This document shows positions 1-9,113 of a stretch of DNA of 64,000 nt, one piece after another. The translations under genes and the position numbers were made by a program. Location of the stretch: assembly GCA_022772085.1 (NCBI GenBank), contig JALFBN010000003.1, forward strand, positions 62,001-126,000, read 5' to 3'. The stretch's first letter is position 1. Every line of letters begins with the position of its first letter. The DNA is from Porphyromonas sp. GTDB taxonomy: Bacteria > Bacteroidota > Bacteroidia > Bacteroidales > Porphyromonadaceae. The notes under the pieces were generated by a model. It searched no databases. It was not told the origin of the DNA and saw nothing but the letters and a program-made list of their open reading frames with translations.

Positions 1-181
1 TTGGAGCAGCCGTACCAATAGGCAGTTCTTTGTAGATCTGTCGAGAGTCTACGGATATGATGGGGGCTGAGAAGTGGCGAGCTAATCCAAAAGAAAGGTT
101 CGTCTTTCCAACTCCAGTAGGGCCGGTAATTAGAAGAACAATACCTTTTTGAGAAATCGAACTAGTAGATTGAATTATCAC
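1..181 (-). CDS. miaA: tRNA dimethylallyltransferase MiaA, N-terminal fragment cut by the window edge
   Basis: MiaA adds the dimethylallyl group to A37 of tRNAs that read UNN codons. Only about 60 codons are present; the gene continues past the left edge. The visible part has the P-loop GPTGVGKT followed by [16 protein letters not shown], which fits the P-loop and the DSxQxY segment of MiaA. No ATG lies in frame, so I chose GTG at 181-179; it overlaps the end of the upstream gene, and a TTG further upstream is an alternative. It is the last visible gene of a leftward run. Identity is recognised from motifs; the start is uncertain. Confidence 0.82.
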   Translation of the reverse strand, partial: MIIQSTSSISQKGIVLLITGPTGVGKTNLSFGLARHFSAPIISVDSRQIYKELPIGTAAP

Positions 182-710
182 TATATAGGTCTTCAGATCC
201 AAACTCGTCGGAGTAAGAGAGTTCATCTTCGTCCAAAGAAAAGTCAAGAGCTCCCTCCTCTTCAAGAGCTAAATCAGAGGTTTCTGCAAAGATTAGAGCA
301 TTCATCTCCTCCTCTGATAACATCGGATTAGGAGCTTTTCCTTTGCTTCTTACAATCCTCTTACTATTCTCTGTTTGGGCGCAATCACCAACAAAATTGA
401 CAAAGAAACAGCGTTCTGCAAGCGAATCAAAAACATAAACCAATTGTACCTCTTCGTTATTAATAATGGACGCGAGATTTGTCCCTTTCATTGTATCTGC
501 CTTGTTCTCAGCATCTTCATCGTTGGTAATCTCTTTCAAAACATTGTAGTCTTCGTCACACAACAAGAATGAGGTAAAAAGATCCTTTGGATAATCTACT
601 GATTGCAAAATGAGCAGATGTAGGTCAAAAAGTGTCGCCGTATCCTCAATCTCCAGAAGTCGTTCAAATTCATCGCTCTCGGGAGATAGTAGTAACAATC
701 TAAAAGCCAT
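162..710 (-). CDS. IS1096-passenger TnpR / pRiA4b ORF-3-like protein
   Basis: A 182-residue protein of the family named after the IS1096 passenger TnpR and plasmid pRiA4b ORF-3, whose function is not established. The N-terminal half ([10 protein letters not shown]...[20 protein letters not shown]) resembles the compact domain of that family. The last 60 residues are very acidic (runs of E and D), probably a flexible tail. It lies 9 bases downstream of folE and overlaps the proposed miaA start, so it is probably co-transcribed with both. Despite the family name there is no sign of a transposon here. The family call is by resemblance; the role is unknown. Confidence 0.65.
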   Translation of the reverse strand: MAFRLLLLSPESDEFERLLEIEDTATLFDLHLLILQSVDYPKDLFTSFLLCDEDYNVLKEITNDEDAENKADTMKGTNLASIINNEEVQLVYVFDSLAERCFFVNFVGDCAQTENSKRIVRSKGKAPNPMLSEEEMNALIFAETSDLALEEEGALDFSLDEDELSYSDEFGSEDLYSDNSIY

Positions 711-719
711 TGTGTATTC

Positions 720-1322
720 TTAATTACGATGAATCCCAATTAGAGTCATAAATTCTTCACGGGTACGGGCCTCCTCAAAAGCGCCCGTGAAGTCGCTAGT
801 TGTAGTGAGCGAATTTTGTTTTTCTACTCCGCGCATTTGCATACACATATGTTGAGCCTCAATAACAACAATTGTTCCTAACGGGTTTAACGTATTTTGG
901 ATACAATCTTTAATTTGCGTTGTGAGTCGTTCTTGGACTTGTAAACGACGGGCAAAAACATCTACGACACGTGGTATTTTGCTTAGTCCCGTAATATATT
1001 TGTTGGGAATGTAACCTATATGAGCTTTGCCAAAAAATGGTAACATATGATGTTCACACATGGAGAAGAAATCGATATCCTTCACGATAACCATCTGCCG
1101 ATATTCCTCTCGAAACATGGCAGATCTGAGGATCTCTTCAGGATCTTCTCGATATCCTTTAGTCAAAAAGCGCAGAGATTTGGCGACCCGCTCGGGGGTC
1201 TTGATCAAGCCCTCACGAGTAGGATCTTCTCCAATCATCTCTAATATACGATACTGAAGCCCTTTCATCTCTTCCATCTCTTCGGGGGATAGTTGAGGGT
1301 CAAATGTGGATTGTTTGTTCAC
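720..1322 (-). CDS. folE: GTP cyclohydrolase I
   Basis: Converts GTP to 7,8-dihydroneopterin triphosphate, the first step of tetrahydrofolate synthesis in the cytoplasm. The 200-residue length is normal for the type I family. The zinc ligands are visible as C89 and H92 in [20 protein letters not shown] and C160 in HMCMQMRGV; the GK(A)HIGYIP segment is the family signature. The start codon directly abuts the end of the upstream SPOR-protein gene, pointing to co-translation within one operon. Folate use is also represented by thyA-folA near 30-31 kb. Confidence 0.97.
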   Translation of the reverse strand: MNKQSTFDPQLSPEEMEEMKGLQYRILEMIGEDPTREGLIKTPERVAKSLRFLTKGYREDPEEILRSAMFREEYRQMVIVKDIDFFSMCEHHMLPFFGKAHIGYIPNKYITGLSKIPRVVDVFARRLQVQERLTTQIKDCIQNTLNPLGTIVVIEAQHMCMQMRGVEKQNSLTTTSDFTGAFEEARTREEFMTLIGIHRN

Positions 1323-1870
1323 TAGTTTATTACTCTTATGTTATCTTGAACAATATACAACTCAGGAGCAATATCCGGAATAGACCTTTTGAGTTCTTGC
1401 ATTGCTTTCTGAGCTTCTTCTTTTGTTTTGAAATCTCCCACAGACAAGCGCCAAAATGGTGATTTATAGGTCACGTAGCATCCAAGTGTCGGATTTGCAG
1501 CGTTTATTATTTTAGCACGACGGTAAGCCTCTTGCTTGGACTTGGCCAAATTTCCCGTATAGGCTTGTATACGATAGCCTTGCTGACTGCGTGCTGTGCG
1601 CGTGCTCTCCCCTCTCCCCTCTCCATGACTTGTCTGCTTTTGTGTGGTAGAGCCGACAAGCCTTTTGATATCATCTGGTTGGGAGAGTTCGATATGTCCG
1701 GTGCCATTCCCTTTTTGAGCCAATGCCTCAAAAATATCATTGATGTTGTATTCCTTTGCTGATTGGGCATGGGCACGTTGTGGGTACCAACCTAGGAGCA
1801 AAAGGAATACCAAAGCCACCCCTTTTAGGAAGTTGCGGCATTTGGTATTTTTATGGATTTGATGCGACAC
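1322..1870 (-). CDS. Secreted SPOR-domain protein
   Basis: A 182-residue exported protein. Residues 1-35 form a signal peptide with a hydrophobic core ([12 protein letters not shown]) and an AHA-Q-like cleavage site. The C-terminal domain, about residues 97-182 (GYRIQAYTG...), is a SPOR domain, a fold that binds glycan strands stripped of stem peptides at division sites. The middle (about 70-96) is low-complexity and polar. It sits between tpiA and folE with minimal spacing, so expression is probably coupled, though no functional link to those enzymes is evident. A role in the cell wall or at the septum is inferred from the domain alone. Confidence 0.8.
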   Translation of the reverse strand: MSHQIHKNTKCRNFLKGVALVFLLLLGWYPQRAHAQSAKEYNINDIFEALAQKGNGTGHIELSQPDDIKRLVGSTTQKQTSHGEGRGESTRTARSQQGYRIQAYTGNLAKSKQEAYRRAKIINAANPTLGCYVTYKSPFWRLSVGDFKTKEEAQKAMQELKRSIPDIAPELYIVQDNIRVIN

Positions 1871-1878
1871 GTTCTTTC

Positions 1879-2640
1879 TTATTTATTGAAAGCTTGAATA
1901 ATCGGGAGAAAGGAATCAACGGCAAGGGCAGCCCCTCCAATAAGACCTCCATCAACATCAGGATTAGCAAATAACTCCTTTGCATTAGATGCTTTGCAAC
2001 TACCTCCATAAAGAATGGAGCAGTTATCTGCCACCTCTTGTCCATATTTTTTTTCCACAAACTGGCGAATATGCGCATGCATCTCTTGGGCTTGTTCGGG
2101 AGAAGCTGTACATCCTGTACCAATGGCCCAAACGGGTTCGTATGCCAAGATTATCCTAGAAAAATCTGTGGAAGAGAGGTGGAATAAAGCCTCTTCAAGT
2201 TGCTTTTCAATTACTTGGAAGTATTTATTGGATTCGCGGTCTTCGAGTTGTTCTCCAACGCAGAAGATGGGAGTCAAGTTTTCAGCAAGAGCCAAATCAA
2301 CTTTTGTGGCAAGTATAGAACTTGTTTCGTGGTAATACAGACGACGTTCAGAATGTCCAATAATGACATAGCTGACACCACTAGCCGACAACATGGAAGG
2401 CGCAACCTCTCCCGTATAGGCACCACTTGTATGATCAGCACAATTTTGGGCACCAAGTCCGATAACAGTTTGATCAATACGCTCTACCATAGATACTAAG
2501 TGGAGGAATGGAGGAGCAACGATTACTCTACATTTAGGAGTTTGCTTTTTGAGCTCCGTTTGTAGAGCATCAACCAATTCAAGACCTTCTTGAACGGTCT
2601 TATTCATTTTCCAGTTACCGGCAACAATCTTTGTTCTCAT
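1879..2640 (-). CDS. tpiA: Triosephosphate isomerase
   Basis: Interconverts dihydroxyacetone phosphate and glyceraldehyde 3-phosphate in glycolysis. The chosen ATG at 2640 gives [14 protein letters not shown] and 253 residues, the usual length; an upstream in-frame start at 2691 would add 17 residues that do not look like the family. Catalytic residues are visible: K11 (NWKMN), H96 (IIGHSERR) and E168 ([11 protein letters not shown]); the phosphate loop YGGS is at 211-214. It lies 34 bases downstream of the DoxX-family gene in a leftward operon. Confidence 0.98.
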   Translation of the reverse strand: MRTKIVAGNWKMNKTVQEGLELVDALQTELKKQTPKCRVIVAPPFLHLVSMVERIDQTVIGLGAQNCADHTSGAYTGEVAPSMLSASGVSYVIIGHSERRLYYHETSSILATKVDLALAENLTPIFCVGEQLEDRESNKYFQVIEKQLEEALFHLSSTDFSRIILAYEPVWAIGTGCTASPEQAQEMHAHIRQFVEKKYGQEVADNCSILYGGSCKASNAKELFANPDVDGGLIGGAALAVDSFLPIIQAFNK

Positions 2641-2674
2641 AATAATAAACTTATTTAGCAGAGGTAGAAATCTT

Positions 2675-3952
2675 TCAATCCTGTGTTCCATTTACTAAAG
2701 AGACTCCTATTGGTTCTCTGGAGGTAGATCGAATCACAAGAAAAACAGATGTTAAAATAAACCAGACAACAAGCAAGATGGAACGTAGCAGATACCCCTC
2801 TTTGCGAACACCTTGGTTGTATGTTTGATCAATATACTTATCAATAGATTCAGTCTGTTCAGGAAGATCGTATGCATTGATCTTGCGGATAATAACTCCA
2901 TCTTTAAGGAATAGGATAGATGGAACTCCTCGAGCAATGGTCTTGATCGTCGTAGCGTCCAAGAATAGGGTAGGATAGGAGGCCAATGTTTCTTGCTTCC
3001 AGCTATCTTCCTCCTCCGTAGAGGATCCCGAGAGTGCGAAAAGTGTAATCCCTTTTTGTTCGGATAGTGCGTACAATTGATTGAGACGATCGCCATATTT
3101 GGTCGATACTTTGGCCCAACTGGGTGTTACGACAAAGATCATATCACCTGCAATACTCAAGATGTTGTGAGTCACATCTTCCGTACCATTAAAGAGCACA
3201 AAGTCCGTAACGGGAGGTATATATCCCTTAGAAATTAGCTTTTCTTTTCGCTCAATATAGTTCCAAGTACTATCGGGTAGGTGATCTATGTCAAATGTTT
3301 TTTGTACCCCCTCTTTTTCATATACAAACTCATAAGTGTATTCATCCTGTGGGGCATCATCTGGAATCAGGACCAGTGACGGAAGGGACTCTCCCACTTT
3401 GTATGGGCGAAAGTCCAATACGGGCAAATGGAAGTAGTTCGCCATGGTAAAGACAAGGATCGAACTCAATGCCAATAGTCCTCCGAAAAACTGCATTTTC
3501 TTGGATGCAAAAGCCCTGTGGGTGTAGCGATATCCTATTAGGTAAATGATTGTAGCAGACAGTAATACAATGTTTTTTTCAAAAGTCTGCCAATTGGTCA
3601 ACTTGAAGGCATCTCCGAAGCAACCACAATCCGACACAGGATTGTAGAGTGCGAGATAGAGGGTTAATGTAGTCATAAAAGACATAAACCCTACGGATAT
3701 CCACCCCAAGAATTTACGCCACAGTCCCATAAAAAGACAAGCCCCCAAAAAGAACTCCATGGAGGAAAGTAGTATGGCTATGACTAGTGCATACGGTACA
3801 AAAAAAGTCAGGTGGAAAGCCGTAAGGTACTCTCCAACCTTGATACCCGATCCTACAGGATCAATCGCCTTTACGACACCAGAAAAAATCAGCGTAAGGG
3901 CGAGTAGATATCGTGCTGTCTCAAAGAGAATATGTTTCAGAGATAACTTCAT
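2675..3952 (-). CDS. DoxX/MauE-type membrane protein fused to a thioredoxin-like domain
   Basis: A 425-residue inner-membrane protein resembling the BT_3928-type DoxX proteins of Bacteroidales. About four membrane helices occupy residues 1-180, a soluble domain follows (about 190-380), and a last helix lies near residues 388-408. A CGCFG motif between helices recalls MauE/DoxD proteins that handle disulfides or quinone-linked electrons. The soluble domain has the beta strand and GVPS cis-proline pattern of thioredoxin folds, but where CxxC would be expected there is TPSWAKVS with no cysteine. The stop overlaps tpiA's longer alternative start. The upstream DUF1599 gene overlaps by 4 bases. Substrate and role are unknown. 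Confidence 0.75.
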   Translation of the reverse strand: MKLSLKHILFETARYLLALTLIFSGVVKAIDPVGSGIKVGEYLTAFHLTFFVPYALVIAILLSSMEFFLGACLFMGLWRKFLGWISVGFMSFMTTLTLYLALYNPVSDCGCFGDAFKLTNWQTFEKNIVLLSATIIYLIGYRYTHRAFASKKMQFFGGLLALSSILVFTMANYFHLPVLDFRPYKVGESLPSLVLIPDDAPQDEYTYEFVYEKEGVQKTFDIDHLPDSTWNYIERKEKLISKGYIPPVTDFVLFNGTEDVTHNILSIAGDMIFVVTPSWAKVSTKYGDRLNQLYALSEQKGITLFALSGSSTEEEDSWKQETLASYPTLFLDATTIKTIARGVPSILFLKDGVIIRKINAYDLPEQTESIDKYIDQTYNQGVRKEGYLLRSILLVVWFILTSVFLVIRSTSREPIGVSLVNGTQD

Positions 3953-4503
3953 CCTTCTACCACAAGCCTAATGAGAGCGAAGATAGCATAATTCGCCACA
4001 TCCATGTAATTAGCCTCAATTCCTTCAGAAACTAATGTCAAACCATGATTATCTTCTATCTGTTTGGTTCGCAAGATCTTAGACAAAATGAGATCAGTAA
4101 ATGAGAAGACACGCATGGTGCGCCATGCCTCGCCATAATCATGATTTTTATCCAACATCAATTCAAAGGTACTCTTTGTAATTCGATCGTACAACTCAAT
4201 AGCCTCTTCCGTAGAGATATCTACATTATCGGTATCTCCCAATAGGAGTTGGATTTGTCCCATAATAGCGTAGTTGAAGATCCCTATAAATTCGGGAATA
4301 ATCCCCTCATTTACCCGGGCTTCGCCCAATCGCTCCAGACTGCGTATGCGCATGACCTTTATGTATAGTTGGTCGGTTAGGGACTCATGGCGAAGTACAC
4401 GCCAAGCCACTCCGTAGTCCTGCAGCTTCTTACAATAAAGCGAACGACAAGTTTCCAATACTTGCAGATATTGACTCCGCGTTAGGTCTAGATCGTGTAC
4501 CAT
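3949..4503 (-). CDS. DUF1599 (nucleotide-modification-associated domain 1) protein
   Basis: A 184-residue soluble protein with two similar halves, each containing a YG(V/E)AWR segment (DYGVAWRVLRHESLTDQLYI near residue 30; DYGEAWRTMRVFSFTDLILS near 125). This internal duplication is typical of DUF1599 proteins. The related domain has been tied to DNA-base modification systems in phages, but no such partners occur here, so the function is open. It overlaps the DoxX-family gene by the four bases of an ATGA junction and follows lon by 22 bases, implying co-transcription. Confidence 0.75.
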   Translation of the reverse strand: MVHDLDLTRSQYLQVLETCRSLYCKKLQDYGVAWRVLRHESLTDQLYIKVMRIRSLERLGEARVNEGIIPEFIGIFNYAIMGQIQLLLGDTDNVDISTEEAIELYDRITKSTFELMLDKNHDYGEAWRTMRVFSFTDLILSKILRTKQIEDNHGLTLVSEGIEANYMDVANYAIFALIRLVVEG

Positions 4504-4525
4504 AAAGATGTATTCTTAAACCGTA

Positions 4526-6991
4526 TTACTTTGTATGAAGAGGGAGCAAAGCAAAGTCCAAAACTTGTTGAATATCATCAATATAATGGAATGTAATCCC
4601 TTTCGTATAGACTTCGTTTATCTCCTCAATATCTTTTCTGTTTTCCGATGAAAGGAGGATGTCTTCAATCCCGGCACGTTTGGCTGCCAAGATCTTCTCT
4701 TTTACTCCACCTACGGGGAGTACTTTGCCTCGCAATGTAATTTCTCCGGTCATCGCAATACGCTCTCGCACCAATCGTTGCGTAAAAGCTGATACGATAG
4801 AAGTAACCATCGTAATACCGGCGGATGGACCATCTTTCGGAATGGCTCCTTCGGGTACGTGGATGTGCAATTCATTGTTTGCAAATAACTCTGGATCAAT
4901 CTCTAGTTCAATGGCATGAGAACGGATATAGTTCAACGCAATAATTGCCGACTCTTTCATTACGTCTCCCAAATTACCCGTGAGCGTAAGACGGCAGTCT
5001 TTACCTTTATGGAGGCTTGATTCGATGAAAAGAATCTCTCCACCCACACTTGTCCATGCCAGACCGGTTACAACCCCTATATATTTATTCCCTTGATATA
5101 CGTCACGCGAGAATGGCGCCACACCGAGGTATTCTTTAAGTTCATTTTGCTTGATCGAAATATTATAGGAATCTTCTGCAACGACCTTTTTGGCTACTTT
5201 ACGCATGATTGCGGCAATTTGCTTGTCCAAAGAACGAACACCGCTCTCACGTGTATAGCGTTCGATAATCGTTTCTAGCACTGAATTACTAATTTTTACC
5301 TGAGACTTGGTTAATCCGTGCTCCTCTAATTGCTGAGGAATTAGGTGACGCTTGGCGATCTCGATCTTCTCTTCAGTGATGTATCCCGATACTTGAATGA
5401 GCTCCATACGATCCAGCAACGGGCGTGATATGGTACCTAGGGTATTGGCTGTGGCGATAAACAACACATTGCTCAGATCGAAATCTACATCAATATAGTT
5501 ATCGTGGAAAGCGTTGTTTTGCTCCGGGTCCAATACCTCTAGAAGGGCAGACGAAGGGTCTCCCTTGTAGTCGCTACTTACCTTATCGATTTCGTCCAAT
5601 ACAACCACAGGATTGGCCGTTCCCGCCTTTTTTATTGCTTGGATAATACGCCCGGGCATAGCACCGATATATGTACGTCTGTGACCCCGTATCTCGGCCT
5701 CGTCATGTACTCCTCCGAGAGAGATACGGACATATTTTCGTCCTAAACTCTCTGCAATACTTTTTCCCAAGGAGGTTTTTCCTACTCCCGGAGGTCCCCA
5801 CAAGCAAAGTATAGGGGACTTTAGATTCTTCTTTAGATGGAGTACGGCCAAGTGCTCTATGATACGTTCTTTGATCTTTTCAAGTCCGAAGTGATCTCGA
5901 TCCAAGATTTTTATGGCGCGCGAGAGGTTAAATTGATCTTCGGAGTATTCATTCCAAGGGAGATCCAATAATGTTTGTAAGTACTGATACTGTACAGCGT
6001 AATCGGGGCTCTGAGGATTGTAGTTTGCGAGTCGGTGTAATTCCTTTGCAAAGACCTTGGCAGTTTCCTCATTCCACTTTTTCTGTTTTGCTAGGATCTC
6101 TAGATCGTAGAGGTCAGAGTCCATACCACCATCAATCCCCAGTTCTGACTGTATTGCATTGATTTGTTGACGGAGGAAGAACTCTTTTTGATTTTGTTCG
6201 ATAGTTTCCTTGGCTGTCGAGCGAATCTCATTTCGGATAGAAAGCAACTGATTCTCTTTGTCCAAATAGGCTAGTAGAAGTTCCGCCCTATTTTTCAGAG
6301 AACGGCACTCTAAGAGTTCCTGTTTAATGGGGAGCTTCAGTGCAGTACATTGGGCAACGAAATTGACCATGTGCAAGGGATCTTCGCTCTCCCACACATT
6401 GCTGAATATCTCTTTAGGTATGTGATCGTACTGATGAGAAATGTTCTTTTTAGAGAGCTCTAGAATATTTGCAATAAGTCCTTTGAGGTAAGCACTCTCC
6501 TCTTCGTTATCCTTGTGTATAATATCGGGATAGCCTTTTGCTTCGACAAAGGTGATTGCTTTACTTGTGTCTACGGATTGTATACGTATGCGTTTTATCC
6601 CGAGGATTATACAGTGGGTAGCCTCCTCTTCGTTAGAGAGGATGCGGATTAACTTACAAAGTACACCACATTTGTAGGAAGACCTTTTGGCTCCCTCTGC
6701 ATCTTCAATCTCCGATTGGGTTGTTGCTACAACAAAATACCCATTCTTACTACGTACCTCTCTGAGCAATCCAAGATCATATTCTGAGACAAACTCAAAA
6801 GGCATGGCAAGACTTGCAAACATAACCATCGTGTTGATGGGCAGGAAGGGAAGGGGAGTCTTGAGGATTTCGGACACATTCGCTTCGCCCAAATACTCAG
6901 CCATTATGGGAAATGGCAGTGGAAAGGGGATATTTGCTTTTGGAGCAAAGTTGAACAAATCTGCCCAATTCGTATTCTTATCTTTCTTCAT
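4526..6991 (-). CDS. lon: ATP-dependent protease La (Lon)
   Basis: Cytoplasmic AAA+ serine protease that degrades damaged and regulatory proteins. It has 821 residues, normal for LonA. The substrate-binding N-terminal domain is at about 45-250, a coiled region at about 250-300, Walker A GPPGVGKT at 399-406 and Walker B VVLDEID at about 463-469. The protease domain carries the dyad S723 (PKDGPSAG) and K764 (GGVKEK). All key residues are intact. The 22-base gap to the DUF1599 gene suggests readthrough. No clear Bacteroidetes -7 box was found in the 88 bases upstream. Confidence 0.98.
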   Translation of the reverse strand: MKKDKNTNWADLFNFAPKANIPFPLPFPIMAEYLGEANVSEILKTPLPFLPINTMVMFASLAMPFEFVSEYDLGLLREVRSKNGYFVVATTQSEIEDAEGAKRSSYKCGVLCKLIRILSNEEEATHCIILGIKRIRIQSVDTSKAITFVEAKGYPDIIHKDNEEESAYLKGLIANILELSKKNISHQYDHIPKEIFSNVWESEDPLHMVNFVAQCTALKLPIKQELLECRSLKNRAELLLAYLDKENQLLSIRNEIRSTAKETIEQNQKEFFLRQQINAIQSELGIDGGMDSDLYDLEILAKQKKWNEETAKVFAKELHRLANYNPQSPDYAVQYQYLQTLLDLPWNEYSEDQFNLSRAIKILDRDHFGLEKIKERIIEHLAVLHLKKNLKSPILCLWGPPGVGKTSLGKSIAESLGRKYVRISLGGVHDEAEIRGHRRTYIGAMPGRIIQAIKKAGTANPVVVLDEIDKVSSDYKGDPSSALLEVLDPEQNNAFHDNYIDVDFDLSNVLFIATANTLGTISRPLLDRMELIQVSGYITEEKIEIAKRHLIPQQLEEHGLTKSQVKISNSVLETIIERYTRESGVRSLDKQIAAIMRKVAKKVVAEDSYNISIKQNELKEYLGVAPFSRDVYQGNKYIGVVTGLAWTSVGGEILFIESSLHKGKDCRLTLTGNLGDVMKESAIIALNYIRSHAIELEIDPELFANNELHIHVPEGAIPKDGPSAGITMVTSIVSAFTQRLVRERIAMTGEITLRGKVLPVGGVKEKILAAKRAGIEDILLSSENRKDIEEINEVYTKGITFHYIDDIQQVLDFALLPLHTK

Positions 6992-7079
6992 TCTCTATTA
7001 TACAGTCGTCTATCTTTCGAGTGACTTTTAAGGAACACTCTTTTGTTGGTGGCTAGATGGTTATCATCTTTACGTTGCC

Positions 7080-7634
7080 TTACCACTTATTGTAATGGAT
7101 GCAAACACTAGCCTCTTTCCTCTTTTTGGAGCGTTTTTTATCTAACGAATAACCTACTGAGATATCGAATAGTACCTTTTTATTCTTGGGAATGCCAAGC
7201 AACTTCGCAACCTCACGCCCATTGAGCCACCCCACAATACACGATCCCAAACCCTCAGCTTCTAGGGCAAGTACGAGGTGTCCGATCAAAATTCCCAGGT
7301 CGTAGGGTACATAGTCTATATTGCGAAACGTTTTGCCCATTGTGGAGGCTAAGAAACTCGGTCTATCACCTATGATAAGCAAGTGTACGGGTGCTTCTTC
7401 TAAAAACTTATTCTGTCCCATCATGCCCGTGCGAGCAGCCTTAGCCACCTGCTGAGACAGCTTGGAATCGTTTACTACAACAATCTGCCAAGGCTGTTGG
7501 TTCGTTGCCGACGGAGCGAGTAGCGCATTTTCTACAACACGCTGTATTGTTTCGTGATCTACCGGGCGTTGCGTATCATAACGTCTATCGCTTTGCCTTT
7601 GACGGAAAAGCGTATATAAATCCTGAGCATTCAT
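7080..7634 (-). CDS. Nitroreductase-family FMN oxidoreductase
   Basis: A 184-residue flavoprotein. The N-terminal RQSDRRYD segment (FMN phosphate site) and SATNQQPWQIVVV (near residues 43-55) are typical of the NADH/NAD(P)H nitroreductase fold, as is the later YDLGILIGHLVLALEAEGLGSCIVGW helix-strand region. Such enzymes reduce quinones, nitro compounds or enones; the natural substrate cannot be read from sequence. It lies 56 bases downstream of riboflavin synthase and may share its transcript, which would place an FMN enzyme next to flavin synthesis. Confidence 0.88.
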   Translation of the reverse strand: MNAQDLYTLFRQRQSDRRYDTQRPVDHETIQRVVENALLAPSATNQQPWQIVVVNDSKLSQQVAKAARTGMMGQNKFLEEAPVHLLIIGDRPSFLASTMGKTFRNIDYVPYDLGILIGHLVLALEAEGLGSCIVGWLNGREVAKLLGIPKNKKVLFDISVGYSLDKKRSKKRKEASVCIHYNKW

Positions 7635-7690
7635 CTCTAGACTAGTATTTATGTGGTGGATGTGTGTCGGAATTTACTTCCATATTCCCC

Positions 7691-8296
7691 TCAATCGAAA
7701 TCCTTTAGTTTCGCTAGGTATTTACCGATGATGTCGAACTCTAGATTAACCACACTTCCACGCTCAATATAACGAAAATTGGTATGCTCCAATGTATAAG
7801 GGATGATAGCGACTTCAAAGCTATCATCTGTCGAATTACACACTGTAAGGCTAACCCCATTGATACAAACAGAGCCTTTTTCCACAGTGGTGTATCCCTT
7901 GCGAGCCATATCGGGCGTGACTTGATACTTGAATTGGAAATAGTGACTACCGTCAGCTTCACGACGATCTACGCACGTAGCCGTACAGTCTACATGCCCC
8001 TGTACAATATGACCGTCTAGACGACTATTGAGTAGCATACTGCGCTCTACATTGACGAAGTCGCCTACGTGTAAAAATCCGAGATTGGATCTATCTAGGG
8101 TCTCCTGAATTGCTGTTACCGTATAGGTCTTGTCCTCTTGTAGTGAAACTACGGTGAGACAAACACCATTATGTGCGATGCTTTGATCTATGGCAAGGGA
8201 TTCCTCAAAAGGAGAGGAGAGTGTAAAATGAATATTCCCTTCTTCTCGACAAATACTAGTGACTTGGGCTGTACCCTCGACTATTCCAGAAAACAT
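7691..8296 (-). CDS. ribE: Riboflavin synthase, alpha subunit
   Basis: Forms riboflavin from two molecules of 6,7-dimethyl-8-ribityllumazine. The 201 residues contain the expected pair of lumazine-binding barrels: MFSGIVEGTA...NGVCLTVV (about 1-90) and GHIVQGHVD...INGVSLTVCN (about 95-190). The start MFSGIVE is the canonical N-terminus, with the active-site-associated F2 and S3. A putative -7 element lies 26 bases upstream. Likely co-transcribed with the nitroreductase gene that follows. Confidence 0.97.
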   Translation of the reverse strand: MFSGIVEGTAQVTSICREEGNIHFTLSSPFEESLAIDQSIAHNGVCLTVVSLQEDKTYTVTAIQETLDRSNLGFLHVGDFVNVERSMLLNSRLDGHIVQGHVDCTATCVDRREADGSHYFQFKYQVTPDMARKGYTTVEKGSVCINGVSLTVCNSTDDSFEVAIIPYTLEHTNFRYIERGSVVNLEFDIIGKYLAKLKDFD

Positions 8297-8321
8297 ATTC
8301 TATATATCAATTTATTCTTCG

Positions 8322-8329
8322 CAAAGGTA
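8322..8329 (-). promoter_or_regulatory. Putative -7 box upstream of ribE
   Basis: Read on the minus strand this is TACCTTTG, matching the Bacteroidetes -7 consensus TAnnTTTG. It lies 26 bases before the ribE ATG. No good TTG -33 box is seen at the usual 19-21 base distance. Confidence 0.42.
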
Positions 8330-8410
8330 ACAATTATCGCGCAATGCAGTCCTTCAGCCTCGACAAACCTAAGCAAATGGATGCATACATGGTGTATATT
8401 GGTGAAAGAT

Positions 8411-9100
8411 TCAGAAGAGTTGGTAGAGGTAGGATAGCTTAACAACTACGGACATCTCACTTGCCTTACTATAAGGATCTGAAACTGTTGTATTAAATAT
8501 ATCATTGAATCCGTAATAGAAACGCCCCTCCAGTTCAATTCGATTTTTTCCGAATGAGAATGCGAGCAAAGGGCCTCCTACAAGCCCCCACGCTAGGCGA
8601 TGAGAAGCTAAAGTCTCATGTCTTGTCATTTCTCGTTCAGTAAACCCTGAACCTTGAGTCCAACTTTTTTCTCCCAACATGTATCCAACTTGAGGTCCCA
8701 TCTTAATACCAAGACGCACCATCCCAATGGGGTAGAATAGTTGGCATAAAAGGGGCATTTCAATGAAGTGCATGCGTCTAGAGTAGGCAAGCTCTGTTCG
8801 AGGAGCTGAGAACTGTTCGGACCAACCTCGAAGGGCATAATTCAATTCGAAGGAGATCGCTGTATAGGGACTATTCTCCACGGAGGCAGAGATCCCTGAA
8901 GTGCATCCAAAAATCTGCTTCTGGGGCACTCTTGGCATAAAGGCTATTTGGGAGAGTGTTGCTCCCAGAGAACCGCCCACATGCAGAGAGGGTGCTACAA
9001 TACTCGGTTCGGTGACTTGCCCCCTTAACGAGACAACAGTTAGAAGAGAGAAAAGGAGTGAGATCCCGATCTTTTGCAATAAAATCCGATGAAAGGACAT
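8411..9100 (-). CDS. PorT-family outer-membrane beta-barrel protein
   Basis: A 229-residue exported protein. Residues 1-28 form a signal peptide ending near LRG-Q. The remainder alternates short amphipathic strands and ends in an aromatic residue (LSYLYQLF), as expected for a small outer-membrane barrel of the PorT/OMP_b-brl_2 type. Segments such as IEMPLLCQLFYPIG and LGIKMGPQVGYML are typical strands of this family. I do not claim that it is the T9SS component PorT. It follows the LysM-protein gene by 13 bases and is probably in the same operon, suggesting a shared envelope role. Confidence 0.72.
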   Translation of the reverse strand: MSFHRILLQKIGISLLFSLLTVVSLRGQVTEPSIVAPSLHVGGSLGATLSQIAFMPRVPQKQIFGCTSGISASVENSPYTAISFELNYALRGWSEQFSAPRTELAYSRRMHFIEMPLLCQLFYPIGMVRLGIKMGPQVGYMLGEKSWTQGSGFTEREMTRHETLASHRLAWGLVGGPLLAFSFGKNRIELEGRFYYGFNDIFNTTVSDPYSKASEMSVVVKLSYLYQLF

Positions 9101-9113
9101 AAAGACTTTTCGC

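Noticed and set aside
162-710. Mobile element suggested by the TnpR-like family name
   Set aside because: No transposase, inverted ends or composition change; the gene is in a housekeeping operon.
8411-9100. Calling this gene the T9SS component porT
   Set aside because: Only the general small-barrel family is supported; no specific PorT features could be confirmed.
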